NCBI RefSeq assembly: GCF_000372725.1
Contig: NW_005199770.1
Span: forward strand, 695,632-759,631
Reading direction: 5' to 3'
From: Emiliania huxleyi CCMP1516
Lineage: Eukaryota > Haptophyta > Isochrysidales > Noelaerhabdaceae
Length of the DNA: 64,000 nucleotides
This document shows positions 40,801 to 50,751 of the stretch, piece by piece. The number at the start of each line of letters is the position of its first letter. Positions within the stretch are counted from its first letter, which is position 1. The translations under genes and the position numbers were made by a program. The notes below the pieces were generated by a model that did not search any database, was not told the origin of the DNA, and was given only the letters and a program-made list of their open reading frames with translations.

Positions 40801-42024
40801 CCATGCTCCTATCGCTCCGGATGGCGTGCGATCACCCGAGCCTCGCACTCGCGGCGGGCGAGCGGCTGCGAGAGCAGCAGGCGCAGGCGCGCACCGCAGC
40901 AAGCGACGCGGGCGTTCGCGCGGCGACCCCCGCGGAGGTGCTGGCCGAGGCCAAGGGCTCACCCAAGAAGGTGGAGTGGCTCGAGGGGCTGCTTGCGCCG
41001 TACCAGGACACGGCGGCCAACGGTGTGCCGGAGTGCTCAATCTGCTTGGACGAGAACCTGACGCCCGCCCTCACGTCCTGCGACCAGCCGCACGCCTTCT
41101 GCCTCTCCTGCATCCTCGAGTGCTGCAAGCAAAACATCTACGGCGATCACAAGTACCGCTGCCCCCTCTGCCGCACGCAGTGCGCTCTCTCCTCGCTGGT
41201 CCGGCTCGAGCTCGCGGCGCCTGCAGCTGACTGCCCGATGGCGGACGCCGACGCCGACGAGACCGAATCGGCGGCCGAGGAGGAGGAGGAGGTTGCTGCA
41301 CGATGCCGCAGCACCAAGCTCGACGCCCTCGTCGCGGCGCTCCGCGAGAAGCCGGAGGAAAAATCGCTCGTCTTCACACACTTTGGAGCGACGCAGAAGC
41401 TCGTGTGCGAGCGGCTCTTCGCCGAGGAGATCGCCTTTGTGAAGATCGCCTCCAACGCGACGCAGCCGCAGCGGGCGAAGGCGCTGCACGCCTTCACCTC
41501 CAACCCGGACGCTCGCGTCTTTGTCCTCTCGATGCGCGCGGTCAGAGCAGCGGCGCCGCTGTCCCGCCCCTGCCCACTGCGTCTGGTTTGAGGTGCGCTT
41601 GTCTGGCCCATAGGCGTCGCACGGGCTCACGCTCACCAGCGCAAGCCGCGTCATTCTGCTCGAGCCGGGGACCAGCCTCGCCGAGGAGGCGCAAGCCATC
41701 GGACGGTGCGGACCCACCTCGCCTCTTGCTTGCCGCCGCCACCGCCAATAGCGGAGGGTTGTCCGACCGCCCGCTTCATCCCCCTCTTTCCGCCTCCCGT
41801 GTGTGCGCAGGGCCCACCGTTTTGGTCAGCAGCGGCCTGTCCACGTCATCAAGCTCGCCGTCAAGGACACCGTCGAGGCGAAGATCATCAACGAGATCCA
41901 CGGCCCGAGCGACGCCGGCCCGAGTGACGCTGGCCCAAGCAGCGCGGGCGGCGACGAATCGAGGCCCAGCGCGACGGCGCAGCAGGCGCTCAGCGTCGAC
42001 ATGATCTCCCGCCTGCTCGGATGA
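37897..42024 (+). CDS. SNF2-family helicase with RING finger (Rad5/Rad16/HLTF-like)
   Basis: 1,241 residues from exons 37897-39802, 39870-39973, 40056-40226, 40302-41540, 41614-41705 and 41811-42024; the third intron is GC-AG, the others GT-AG. Residues about 30-60 resemble a UBA-like helix bundle (REISALLCAYDGSVPAVVDV). The ATPase begins LRPFQSFSVKWMLAKE; Walker A (HEMGLGKTVQT) is restored across intron 1; motif II is VLDESHEGIKN, then RRWCLSGSP. A C3HC4-type RING (CSICLDEN, CDQPHAFCLSC, CPLCR) sits between the helicase lobes, as in Rad5, Rad16 and HLTF. The second lobe has SLVFTHFG, SMRAASHGLTLTSASR and IGRAHRFGQQRPV. Expected role: DNA repair/post-replication ubiquitination and remodelling in the nucleus. 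The start is preceded by the AATTCTTTCC motif at 37857. Confidence 0.93.
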
Positions 42025-42809
42025 GCACGCGCCACGCCTCTCTCTGTCAGAAGGGAACGCCCCTCCGCCGGCACATGCGACCGCCGCGTGGGAGAGACGT
42101 GCTCGACACTCACGGTGCGTGGCAACCGTGGCAACCATACCGGTTACCGTGACGCCCGACGGACAGTGTCAGGGCGAGTCAGGAGCCACGGCGGCGCCAG
42201 CATGTGGGCTGCGCGAGTGCGAGAGGAAAGTGGTTGGGTGTATGGAGTTTCCACGAAGTGCTAACCAAAGCGCCCAAACACACTAGGGCAAGCTCAACCC
42301 GCACGTGGATATTGGAGCGGCCGCACACTGCTCGGTACCCCCCCTGCACACCTAAGCCCATGGCCCGACCCCCCTCCCCCCAGCAGCAGCGCTCTGCTGC
42401 TGGGGGGGTCAGACCCCCCCCCCTAGCAGCAGAGCTCTGGACTGCCTGTGGGGGGGGCTGGCATCTCTGTGCAGACAGCTGTATTGCAATAAGTAGCATG
42501 CGTTCCAAGTGGCGAGAATTTATATGAGGAACTTACTTCGGGCGAAGGGGACGCGCTCGAGGCCGAGCTCGACGCGCTAGATGCTTGCTTACTTATCAGA
42601 CAGAGAGACTCGTCAGCAGCCGGCGAGTGCGTGCGCGTGCAGCCCCGCAGATCGCGTGCAACAGCAGCAGACTCGTGTTGTCGATGATGACAGACGAGCT
42701 CATAATATATTAGAATTACGAAGTAAATTAATTTATTAGTGATTTTTACGTTGCGTGCTCGGCGCTGTCGTGGGCGGTGTGCACGTCCGACCGGACCGTG
42801 CGCACGCCC
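42025..42809. other. Intergenic stretch with a 14-nt-arm hairpin
   Basis: CCCCCCAGCAGCAG (42376-42389) and CTGCTGCTGGGGGG (42394-42407) form a perfect hairpin with a 4-nt loop. The AT-rich segment 42700-42750 precedes the bestrophin gene. No coding sequence is recognised. Confidence 0.7.
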
Positions 42810-44574
42810 ATGACGTCCAACAGCTCGCGGCGCGTCCCGCGGCGGGGCAGGACTCAGTCAGTCAATGAGATGAGTCTCCCCTTCAGCGAGTGCCTGTGCG
42901 GATGCCTGGGCGAGAGTGGCGGTACCAAGTACGATCGCGGCTATGAAACCAACCAACCAGTCCGCTCCCTGCTGCGGTGGTCGGGAACGGCCTTCGCCGC
43001 TCTGCTGCTGGCGGAGACTCGAGTCTCCCCTGAGCCTCTGCGGACTCTCATTATAGGTCTTCCCGCTCGTGCTGAGGCGTGTCGAGATCTACTTCTTCAT
43101 CGGTCTGCACGTGCTGCTCGTGCTGCTGAAGGACGAGCTCGATGTTATCATCTGGGAGGGATCGCTATCCTCACTTGCGGGCGGCACCGCGCTCATGGCC
43201 TTCCTCCTCGTCTTTTACAATGGACAATGCTACTCGCGCTTCATCGGCTTTTACGAGGCCTGCACGGGCATGATGGGCGCGTCGCAGGAGCTTGTTGAGC
43301 TGATCGCGGTCCACCTCGCAGAACAGCCGGTGGCAAAGTGGGACGCTGTCCGCTACCTGATCGCCTCCGTCCTCTTGACCTACTACAGTGCCATGGGCAC
43401 CATGGACCGCGGCTGGGAGGAGCTGCAGCGGCCAAAGAGCATAGGCGAAGGAGGCGGCGAGCTCGTCTGCCCGCCGCTCCTGACGGCGCACGAGGCATCG
43501 CTGCTGCAGCAGTTTGGCAACGCCTTCGTGCCACTGCACGCGTGGACCGTACACGCGCTGCACGTCGGGTTTGCTCAGGAAGCGCGCCTGAGGCCCAGCC
43601 CCGCGACCGGCTCCGCCGCGCTGTCTGAGGCCGCCGACTGCGTGCTGCGCGTGCGCCGAGCAATCGCCTACATAAAAAACACGCTCGCAATGCCCATCCC
43701 GTTCATCTACTTCCACACCCTCAACTTGATCATGTACTCAATGTACACGATCTTTGCGTTCGCCTTCACCTCGCTCAAGGTGCGTCTCCGTCCTGACGAT
43801 GTCTTGGCACGCGACACTGACTCTGCAGTTCCATGTTTGCGATAGGTGACCGTCTCCGTCCTGATGATGGTTCTGGCAGTTTTCGTCTTCACGTCGCTGC
43901 GTGAGATCTCCTGCGCCTTCTCGGACCCCTTCGGCGACGACGATGTGGACTTTCCTGTCGAGAACTACATGGACGACGTGCGTTCCCTCTTCGCCAAGCT
44001 CCTCGGCGTCGCCACTAAGGGTGGCGGCGGCGGCCCGGACTATGAGGTCTCGCGAGTCTCCTCCACCCCCGAGCAGCAGCTCCGAGGCCTACACTTTGCC
44101 GCCCACGCCCCGAGGGCGTTCCGACACGGCAGCTGCCTTGAGCTGCCACCCTTGCTGCGCTTGACCACCGAGAGCAAAGGGGACGAGCCGCGATCTCCCC
44201 GGGACGAGCCGCCGACGCTAATGATGCCGCAATCGCCTACAGCGGCGTCGGCCGTCACGCATCTACCGTTGACATCTGCAGCGCGACACGAGTCCGCGCC
44301 CACCGTCTTGTTGCCACCAGCAACCGCGGCGTCACCGCCGCCACCGCCGCCCCAGGCGCAGTTCCCAGCTCCCTCAAGTCGATACCGTGACGGATCCCAA
44401 GAGGGCAGGGAGCGGAGCCGTCGGGAAGAGCCACCCGTCGCAGGTCCCGCCGCGCCGGGTGATCTTGCTAGTGAGGTGGCGAGGGCGGCACAGCGCCGCC
44501 AGCAGCGCCTGAAGGAGCTGGAAGAGCGCACTGGGAATGAGGCACACCAGTCGGGAAGCAGCCTGGATGCATGA
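42810..44574 (+). CDS. Bestrophin-family anion channel
   Basis: 543 residues from exons 42810-42989, 43057-43779 and 43846-44574. The first join (GC-AG) gives LLRWSGT-VFPLVLRRVEIY, the conserved start of the bestrophin channel. Hydrophobic helices follow (IGLHVLLVLLKD; AGGTALMAFLLVFYNGQCYS; NTLAMPIPFIYFHTLNLIMY; VSVLMMVLAVFVFTSL), then the family signature SDPFGDDDVDFPVENYMDD. The C-terminal ~200 residues are Pro/Ser-rich and probably cytosolic, with a final helical Arg/Gln stretch. Bestrophin-like proteins conduct chloride or bicarbonate, and in algae some sit in the thylakoid; no clear transit peptide is seen here, so membrane location is open. It is convergent with the gene ending at 44653. 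Confidence 0.92.
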
Positions 44575-44652
44575 GCGGGGTATCGGCTCCTAAAGCAGAG
44601 TACACAGCGTTTTGAAAAACCAACATGTCCTACATCTAAGCTAAAGACCATT

Positions 44653-45996
44653 CTAGTCGCGTAGTTCTGCCACGAGCGGCATCTGCTCTCGGGAGAGGTC
44701 TCGCGCTATTGCGTAGATGTGATCTGAAAATGTCGAGCCGGCACTCAGCACAAGCGCTGACGCATGAGCACATGCGTACTTTTCGGAATCGGCTGGAGCG
44801 GCAGTGCAACTCCGAGTCGTCTGCTCGATGCCGTGAGCTGCAACGACCCTTGAAAATTCACGTACCTGTTTTAGTGTCGCATCGCCCAGCGTTTTCTTGC
44901 CTTCCCGCCGCATCCGCCGATGCGACTTGGCCGTTTGCAGATCTAGCAGCCCAGCGTTCGAGAGCAACAACACATGCGATGCGTTTGAGGCGGCCGCGAC
45001 TGCCAGGGCGGCCGCAGCAACGCGCCGCCCATCCGCTAGGATGCGTGCTCTGGGCGTTTCTGTGCCGACAAAGTCCTCTGCCCGCCAATGAACACACACA
45101 AAGCGTCGCGGGAGCTTGTGGAGCAGCGCGGCAGTGGCCGCGGCCGCGCGCTGCGTCAGGGAAGGCATGCGGCACTGCCGAAAGAGCTCGCGCGGCCCTC
45201 CGAGTGCGCTCCGAAAAGCGAACGAGAAGATGTCGGGAACGTAGATGTCGCCTGCCGGTACCTGCAGAGGTTTCCAGCTCGAGAGAGAGACGGATTTGCT
45301 TCGCAATGGTTCCAGATCGGCGGCATGGGCAAAGCGAGTCATCCGTACACCCTCAAGCAGCGGCCGCTCGGTCACCTCTCGGGCGCACTCGCCCGCGCTG
45401 CGCGCCCAGCACGTGAGGTTGTGCGCGCGCGGCAGCGCCTCACTCCATGGCATCGCGTGCCGTTGGCTGTGGTGCCGGCATGTGCTGAGGGTGCTCGAGT
45501 TCCACACAGCCGACATGTTGATCACCATGAGCGCCTCCACCGTGGTCCTTGAGAGCGGGTCGGCAGGGCACCTCCTAACGGCCTCGCCGCTCAGGCACGG
45601 GGGGATGACCGCAACCTTGCCCAGTCTCTCTGCCAACCAACGCGCAGCTGTCACCTGAAGCATGCAGTTGCTCAGCCGACCGAGCGGCGCGAAGAAGAGC
45701 AACCCGCCTGTCGTTCCCGTCCGCGCGCCCTGCTCCTCCTCCGCTTGCGCCACCCTGCAGTCGGCAGATCCAAAGACGGCGAAGCAGCCAGCGGCCTCGG
45801 GGTCCGAGCAGGCCTGTGCACCGAGGGCGGCTCTGCATTCGGAGTGCAGGCGCCTCACGCGCCCTGGGCTGGCATCCTCGTGCAGCTCGGCCTGCCACCA
45901 TTCGCGCCGGCGTCCCAGCCGCAGGAGGAACATCTGCTTTGGCTGCAGGAGGAACCTGAGCCATTTACTTCCAGACCGCGACATGCTTTTACACAC
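44653..45996 (-). CDS. GDP-fucose protein O-fucosyltransferase-like glycosyltransferase
   Basis: A single-exon 447-residue protein. The N-terminal segment (SKWLRFLLQPKQMFLLRLG) could be a basic signal anchor. Near residue 100 is FFAPLGRLSNCMLQVTAA, like the glycine-rich first loop of O-fucosyltransferases; near residue 305 RRFVCVHWRAEDFVGTE matches the HxRxxDF motif that binds GDP-fucose; VLLLSNAGLLDLQ and ALVLSAGSTFSDHIYAIARD fit the C-terminal Rossmann half. Several N-glycosylation sequons occur (NMS, NSS, NLT, NAS). Expected in the ER/Golgi lumen. The family call is moderate, since short motifs only were compared from memory. Confidence 0.75.
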   Translation of the reverse strand: MCKSMSRSGSKWLRFLLQPKQMFLLRLGRRREWWQAELHEDASPGRVRRLHSECRAALGAQACSDPEAAGCFAVFGSADCRVAQAEEEQGARTGTTGGLLFFAPLGRLSNCMLQVTAARWLAERLGKVAVIPPCLSGEAVRRCPADPLSRTTVEALMVINMSAVWNSSTLSTCRHHSQRHAMPWSEALPRAHNLTCWARSAGECAREVTERPLLEGVRMTRFAHAADLEPLRSKSVSLSSWKPLQVPAGDIYVPDIFSFAFRSALGGPRELFRQCRMPSLTQRAAAATAALLHKLPRRFVCVHWRAEDFVGTETPRARILADGRRVAAAALAVAAASNASHVLLLSNAGLLDLQTAKSHRRMRREGKKTLGDATLKQVREFSRVVAAHGIEQTTRSCTAAPADSEKYACAHASALVLSAGSTFSDHIYAIARDLSREQMPLVAELRD

Positions 45997-46064
45997 TTAC
46001 ACACATCCCGAAGTCTCGACAACTCGCAAAAGCGCTGTTTTTTCAATACATACTTGTGATTTGG

Positions 46065-46137
<73 letters not shown>
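46065..46137 (+). repeat. (CT)n microsatellite
   Basis: Seventy-odd nt of alternating CT with one interruption near 46071. Confidence 0.97.
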
Positions 46138-46140
<3 letters not shown>

Positions 46141-46189
46141 GAGTGTATGTAGGTCTTAGTATAAATTTTGGCACCGCTACCTTTGGCCT

Positions 46190-46740
46190 GTGTGGTGGCG
46201 GCGTGCGTGCCGTCCTCCTCCCATCCCTCCCTTTCGTTGTTTTCTTCCTTTACCTTTGCCACTTCATCATGAAATTGTTGGGTCGCCGTATAAAGAAAGA
46301 AAACAGACAAACCAAACGAGGGATGGGAGGAGGACAAGGTCCCCACCTGCATGAGCAGGATCTTGGAAGGAGGATATGGGACACAGGGGAAAGGGAGCGG
46401 GGAGCGCATCGCGACACGGAGGGGGGCTGGGCAGGGTTCACCCACACGACAGGGTCCCGGGATTCCTCTCTCGTATAGGACAAAGTTGCACCCGGCGGCA
46501 CGGGGGCAGGCGCGCGCGGGCCGGCCTCCTACTGGTTGCGCTCTCCTAGTTCTCCTGCTCCCTGACAAGGGACAGCGACAGGTTCGCAGCACGGTGGACT
46601 CCCTATTCCACTGGCGATCTCTCTCGACTAGCGACCTTCCTCCGGCTTCTGGGTCGCCGTAAAAAAGAAATAAAACGCACAACCCAAGGGAGGGATGGGA
46701 GGACGGCACGCCGCCACTGTCAGCGAAATTCTTTGTTTAG
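46190..46740. repeat. Cluster of repeat A copies and promoter motif upstream of SND3
   Basis: One copy reads forward at 46190-46250, one fragment reverse at about 46285-46335, and one reverse at 46650-46720, each next to GGGTCGCCGTA and an AAAGAAA run. AAATTCTTTGTTTAG (46726-46740) follows, about 70 nt before the SND3 start. Confidence 0.75.
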
Positions 46741-46811
46741 GCGCCGGCTCGCCTTTGAGGCAGGGCGAAAAACGTGCTCTCGCCACCGCCGGCGTCACAC
46801 CCAAGGACGCC

Positions 46812-47659
46812 ATGGCTCGCGGGCAGCAGAAGTCCGTCACGGGCATGCGCTCTGGCAAGGCCGGCGGCAGGCGTCCGTCGTTCAACCCGGCCGGCGCCGG
46901 CAAGACATTAGTGCGCCAGATGATGCTGCTTCCCATCATGTACATCGGGTCGACCATGGACTGGACTGCGACCGCCACCTTCTACGCGGAGGCGACGCTG
47001 CTCGGGGTCCTGGTGCTTGGATCGCTGGCCATACAGGTGTCCATCTTCCTCGCGCAGCGGAAGAAGGAGGTCGCAAAGGTCTTCGACGTCGGCGATGCCA
47101 CGCTGATGCTGGATGCAGAGCAGATCAACGCGGACGGGTCCGTGGCGGCGCACGCGTACGACACGGCCAAGCTGAAGATGCTGCGGATGCAGCTCATCAT
47201 CGCCGGGGTCGTGGTCTGGTTTGCCCACGTGCGGATGGGCTACCAGGCACTCTCGCGCAGCGCACTCACTCACACACGAGAGTGGTGGACAGCGGGGCGG
47301 GCCACTGAGCCGCCTCGGCAGCCCACCCGACCAGGTGCCGCTCCTCGCGGGCAGCTTTGGGCTGGTGGTGCAGCTCTGGGACTGCAAGGGTCTGCGCATA
47401 CACCTGCTCGGCGCCGCAGAGAAGCGCCCGTGGGGCACCACGGCTGCCAACCCTGTCCTGCGGTGGGCCGAGAAGCAAAAGGCGCGCCGCCACCCCCCTC
47501 CGCCCTCCTCACCCCGCGCAGCCCGCGACTGCGACGGCGGCCACACCGCCGGGTGCGACCCTCCGCAAGGTGGACGAGTCCAAGGCGCTGGCCAAGGCTG
47601 CCAAGGGCGGTGCAGCGAGCGGCACCGGCACCGGCAAGAGCAGCAAGAAGGGCAGGTGA
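46812..47659 (+). CDS. SND3: SND3/PHO88 family ER membrane protein
   Basis: 239 residues from exons 46812-47246, 47335-47481 and 47522-47659, both introns GC-AG (88 and 40 nt). TM 1 is MMLLPIMYIGSTMDW, TM 2 LLGVLVLGSLAIQVSIFLAQ; then AYDTAKLKMLRMQLIIAG and VVVWFAHVRMGYQ; exon 2 gives VPLLAGSFGLVVQLWDCKGL, then RIHLLGAAEKRPWGTTAANP, which matches the conserved C-terminal part of PHO88 (in yeast SND3, SRP-independent targeting of proteins to the ER). A Lys/Gly/Ser-rich tail ends SGTGTGKSSKKGR. Length is slightly above the family norm. Location: ER membrane. Confidence 0.86.
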
Positions 47660-48035
47660 TGGGGCAAGGAGAGGGCCGCTTCGGGGCGTGCCCAGTCGGC
47701 GCTCTACTGGGGCAGACTGGCCGACCCATCTTTGAGTCGTATCTCGAGATGGAAGAGAGAGGCCGGTTTTCGGACGAGCCCGTTCGCCCCGCCTCGCACC
47801 TTATTTTCGCTGTGATTCACGCTCGTGTTCACGTGCGTGTTGCGGTCCCACCCGCGCACCGCACTTGTGCGCGGCTCGAGAACATGCTCCAACCCCATGT
47901 ATTCAGAACCCCGACACATAATCTCTTGTTTATAAAGACATTACAAACCCGCCGATGAGTCGATCAACCCGATGAGTCGATCAACCCTCACGCGGACACA
48001 GAGGTGCGGCATGCCGGACGGGAGGACGGGACAGC
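47660..48035. other. Intergenic, with a doubled 17-nt unit
   Basis: GATGAGTCGATCAACCC is tandemly doubled at about 47955-47988. No gene is seen. Confidence 0.6.
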
Positions 48036-49779
48036 TCATACCGCGGCCAGGAGGCGCGCCACGAGCACTGCCTTGACGCCTTTGGCGTCCAGGCCGAGCC
48101 GCTCGCACTCGCTCCTCAGCTCCGCGACCTTCATGGCCTTGTACCGCTTCTCGGCCCCCGCCTTGTCCTCGCTCGCCTCCGCCGCCTCCGCCCCTGCTGC
48201 CTGCGCCTGCGCTTCCGCCCCTGCCGCCTGCGCCTCCGCCGCCTCGGCTGCGGCAGCGCCGCCCTCCCCCTCCTCGCCCGCCGTCCGCCTCGCGCGCTTC
48301 GCTGGCTTTGCCTCCGCCGCGTCGCTCGCCGCCGCCGCTGCCGATCGCGGCGTCTCCTTCGCCTCTACCTCCTTTGCCGCAGCCTCCGCCTCCTCCTCCT
48401 CGTCGTCCTCGTCGTCAGAGTAGCCGACCAGCGGTGCCTACAGGAGAGGTCAGAGACTTCGGAGACGGCTCGGCCAGTAGCCGGCCAGCGGTGCCGCTGG
48501 CGCCTGTGCGGCCGGAACCGCGCCGCTCGCCACGCCGTCCGGAGGCTCCCACTGCGTCAGCCCGAGCGCGACGTTCGAGTAGTAGAAACAGCCGTGCGCC
48601 CCTGACCACTGCGCCACCCAGCCGCCGCCCATGTCCACCGCCGACGCCGCGGCGACCTGCGCCTCCCATGCCTGCTCCGCCGCCGCGCGCGCCGCCTTGG
48701 CCGCGCCGCGCCCCTCGCGGAACTTTCGCGCCGTCGCGATGCCCTTGATGGTGTCGCCCGAGGGAGAGTAGTGGAACTGGGACAAGGCAGTGCTCGCCAT
48801 GCCGCCGTCCGCAAACAGGACGCGCGCGTACCCGCCGCCCACCTCCTCCACCGACTCGACGTGGAAGCGCGCAAAGATGCGCTCGAGGTGGGCCGGGCCT
48901 ACGGGTGGGGTGCAGCCTCGGAGAGGCGCCGCCGCCGCTGCACACCCCGCGCTCGAGGTGGGGAGGGTCGCCGTAGGCGGGTGGGTCGCCGGCGCCGAGG
49001 GGGACCAGCAGCGCGCGCGACTCGTCGGCGGGCGCGAGGACGAGCGCCTGCAGGAAGGCTCCGAGAAGGGTTCGGAAGCGAGCAGGAGAGCCCCCCCCCC
49101 CGGGGTAACCGCGCGGCGAGTTTGCGGCTGCCTGCTCGCTCACCCCCTCGCCCTCGCCGCCCCCCTCGCCGCTCGAGGCAGGCCCAGGCGGCATCACCCC
49201 GCTGCGGCCGTCTTCCGACCGCCACGTCCGCGCCTGCTCATCGATCTCGACGCCGCCGCGAGCGAGCGCCTCGCTCAGCGCGTCGGCCGCCGCCCAGTCC
49301 CTAGCAGCGGCTGCCGCCTCGCGCCGCAGCAGCGCGGTGAGGATCTGCTCCGCGCTGTAGGGAGGCGGGCGCGGCGGCGGGCGCGGCTTGTCTTGGGCGT
49401 TGTCCGCCGGGGCTGCGATGGTCGACTTGCTCAGCGACATGGTGTACCCGCCCAACTTGCGGCCGTGAGCCTCGTGCAGCGCCTTGTCGCACTCTCCGGC
49501 GAACCGGAAGAGGACAAACGCCTCGCCCGGCGGCTGGAGACGGACATCGTCGACCGTCGAGTAGTAGCGCGAGAAGTACGCCTTGACGTCGGCCTCCGTC
49601 ACCTCCGGCCCCAGCCCAGACACGCGGAGGCGCGCCGCCTTCTTCTCGCCGGGCGTCTCTCGCGCCTTGCCAAAGTTTTCGCCGCCCGAGCGAAACCACT
49701 GGACGACGGCGCCCATGTGCGAGCCGGACGCGTCAATCTGACCGCCCATGTTGGGATTGCCGGCGGATCGCGGTGCCAT
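48036..49779 (-). CDS. Nuclear RNA-binding protein: RRM, WW-like and SAP domains
   Basis: 537 residues from exons 49779-48972, 48898-48495 and 48437-48036; both introns are GC-AG (73 and 57 nt). Residues about 50-120 form an RRM (ARLRVSGLGPEVTEADVKAY; EAFVLFRFAG). Residues about 145-195 (LRREAAAAARDWAAADALSE, then ARGGVEIDEQARTW) resemble the helical segment found at the end of cysteinyl-tRNA synthetases. Exon 2 carries a small beta module (VESVEEVGGGYARVLFADG) and a WW-like unit (GGGWVAQWSGAHGCFYYSNV then LTQWEPPDG). An acidic and Ala/Glu-rich stretch leads to a C-terminal SAP motif (YKAMKVAELRSECERLGLDA). Probably an mRNA-processing factor; the combination is unusual. The ATG is preceded by GAATTCTCGTTTTC. 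Confidence 0.8.
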
Positions 49780-50751
49780 GGTGAAGGCGGCTGCAGAGCC
49801 TCGAAAACGAGAATTCGTCGCCGTCTAGTCGAGTACCCCATCTATTGGAGTTATGGCACACTTAAGAGCTGTGAACGTGAAAAGAGTGGTACCAGCACTG
49901 TGGGTCGTTGCGGCACGCATGGGGGGCCTCCCGGACGCATGATCCTAGCCCAATACGTCCCACGGAGCACGTTTCGATTTTTGACAGAATTAAATGCACT
50001 GCCCCCGTACGGTACTAATAGTCGTAGTTTTGGCACCGCTGCCCTTCACGGCACCGCACCGCCGCTTGACAGCCCGGGGTTAGCCTAGCAGCGAGTGGGA
50101 ATCGCCTGCCGGTCGGCTGGGCACGAGCCAAGCACTTGGGCGGCCGTCAACCGAGTCCGAGCGGCGCCTGAGGTGGGTGCCACGGCGTCTGCACGAAGGT
50201 GCGTGGCGGGGGGAGGAGCCAGGAGTGGTGAACACCTCCCCGTCGGGCGCGCGGCGCGCCGGATGGTCCGCCGAGGCCGCCGCCGCCCCGGCGGCGGCGA
50301 TGGGGGCGGCGGGGCCGACCCGGCCGGCGTTTGTCGGCTCCACCTACAGAAGAGCAGTCTCTGTGGGGGTCGACGATACTAACTCGGCAGTAACGCGGAG
50401 CGGTGCTGTGCGGCGCCGAGTTGTGCGCGAGGCGACCTCCTGAGGCTACCTGAGCTGGCAATGGATGCCACCAGGACGCACGGCTAGCAGGAGCCAGTCA
50501 GGCATGCCCTGCTGTGGAGCAGAGCCGGCTGGCGCGCACCGGCGATACTAACTCAGCGCGCCGCGAAAGGGCGGCCGAGGTTGAAGAGAGTTGGCTGAGA
50601 AGTAAGTGCAAGTACAATAACTTAAAAGATAGCAGGAGGGCCCCCGTCCCCGCTCAAAATACGTACGATACTGGTGGTGGTCCTCACTCCCATGCTCATG
50701 CCTGCTATATACAGATCAACCACCCATCGCACCTTCCTGATTACCTGCTTC
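49780..50751. other. Stretch without a supported gene
   Basis: CGATACTAACTC occurs twice (50376 and 50542). A 5' fragment of a gene may lie here since the fibronectin gene's last codons end in a donor-like GGAAG|GTGAGA, but no exon is recognised. Confidence 0.45.
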
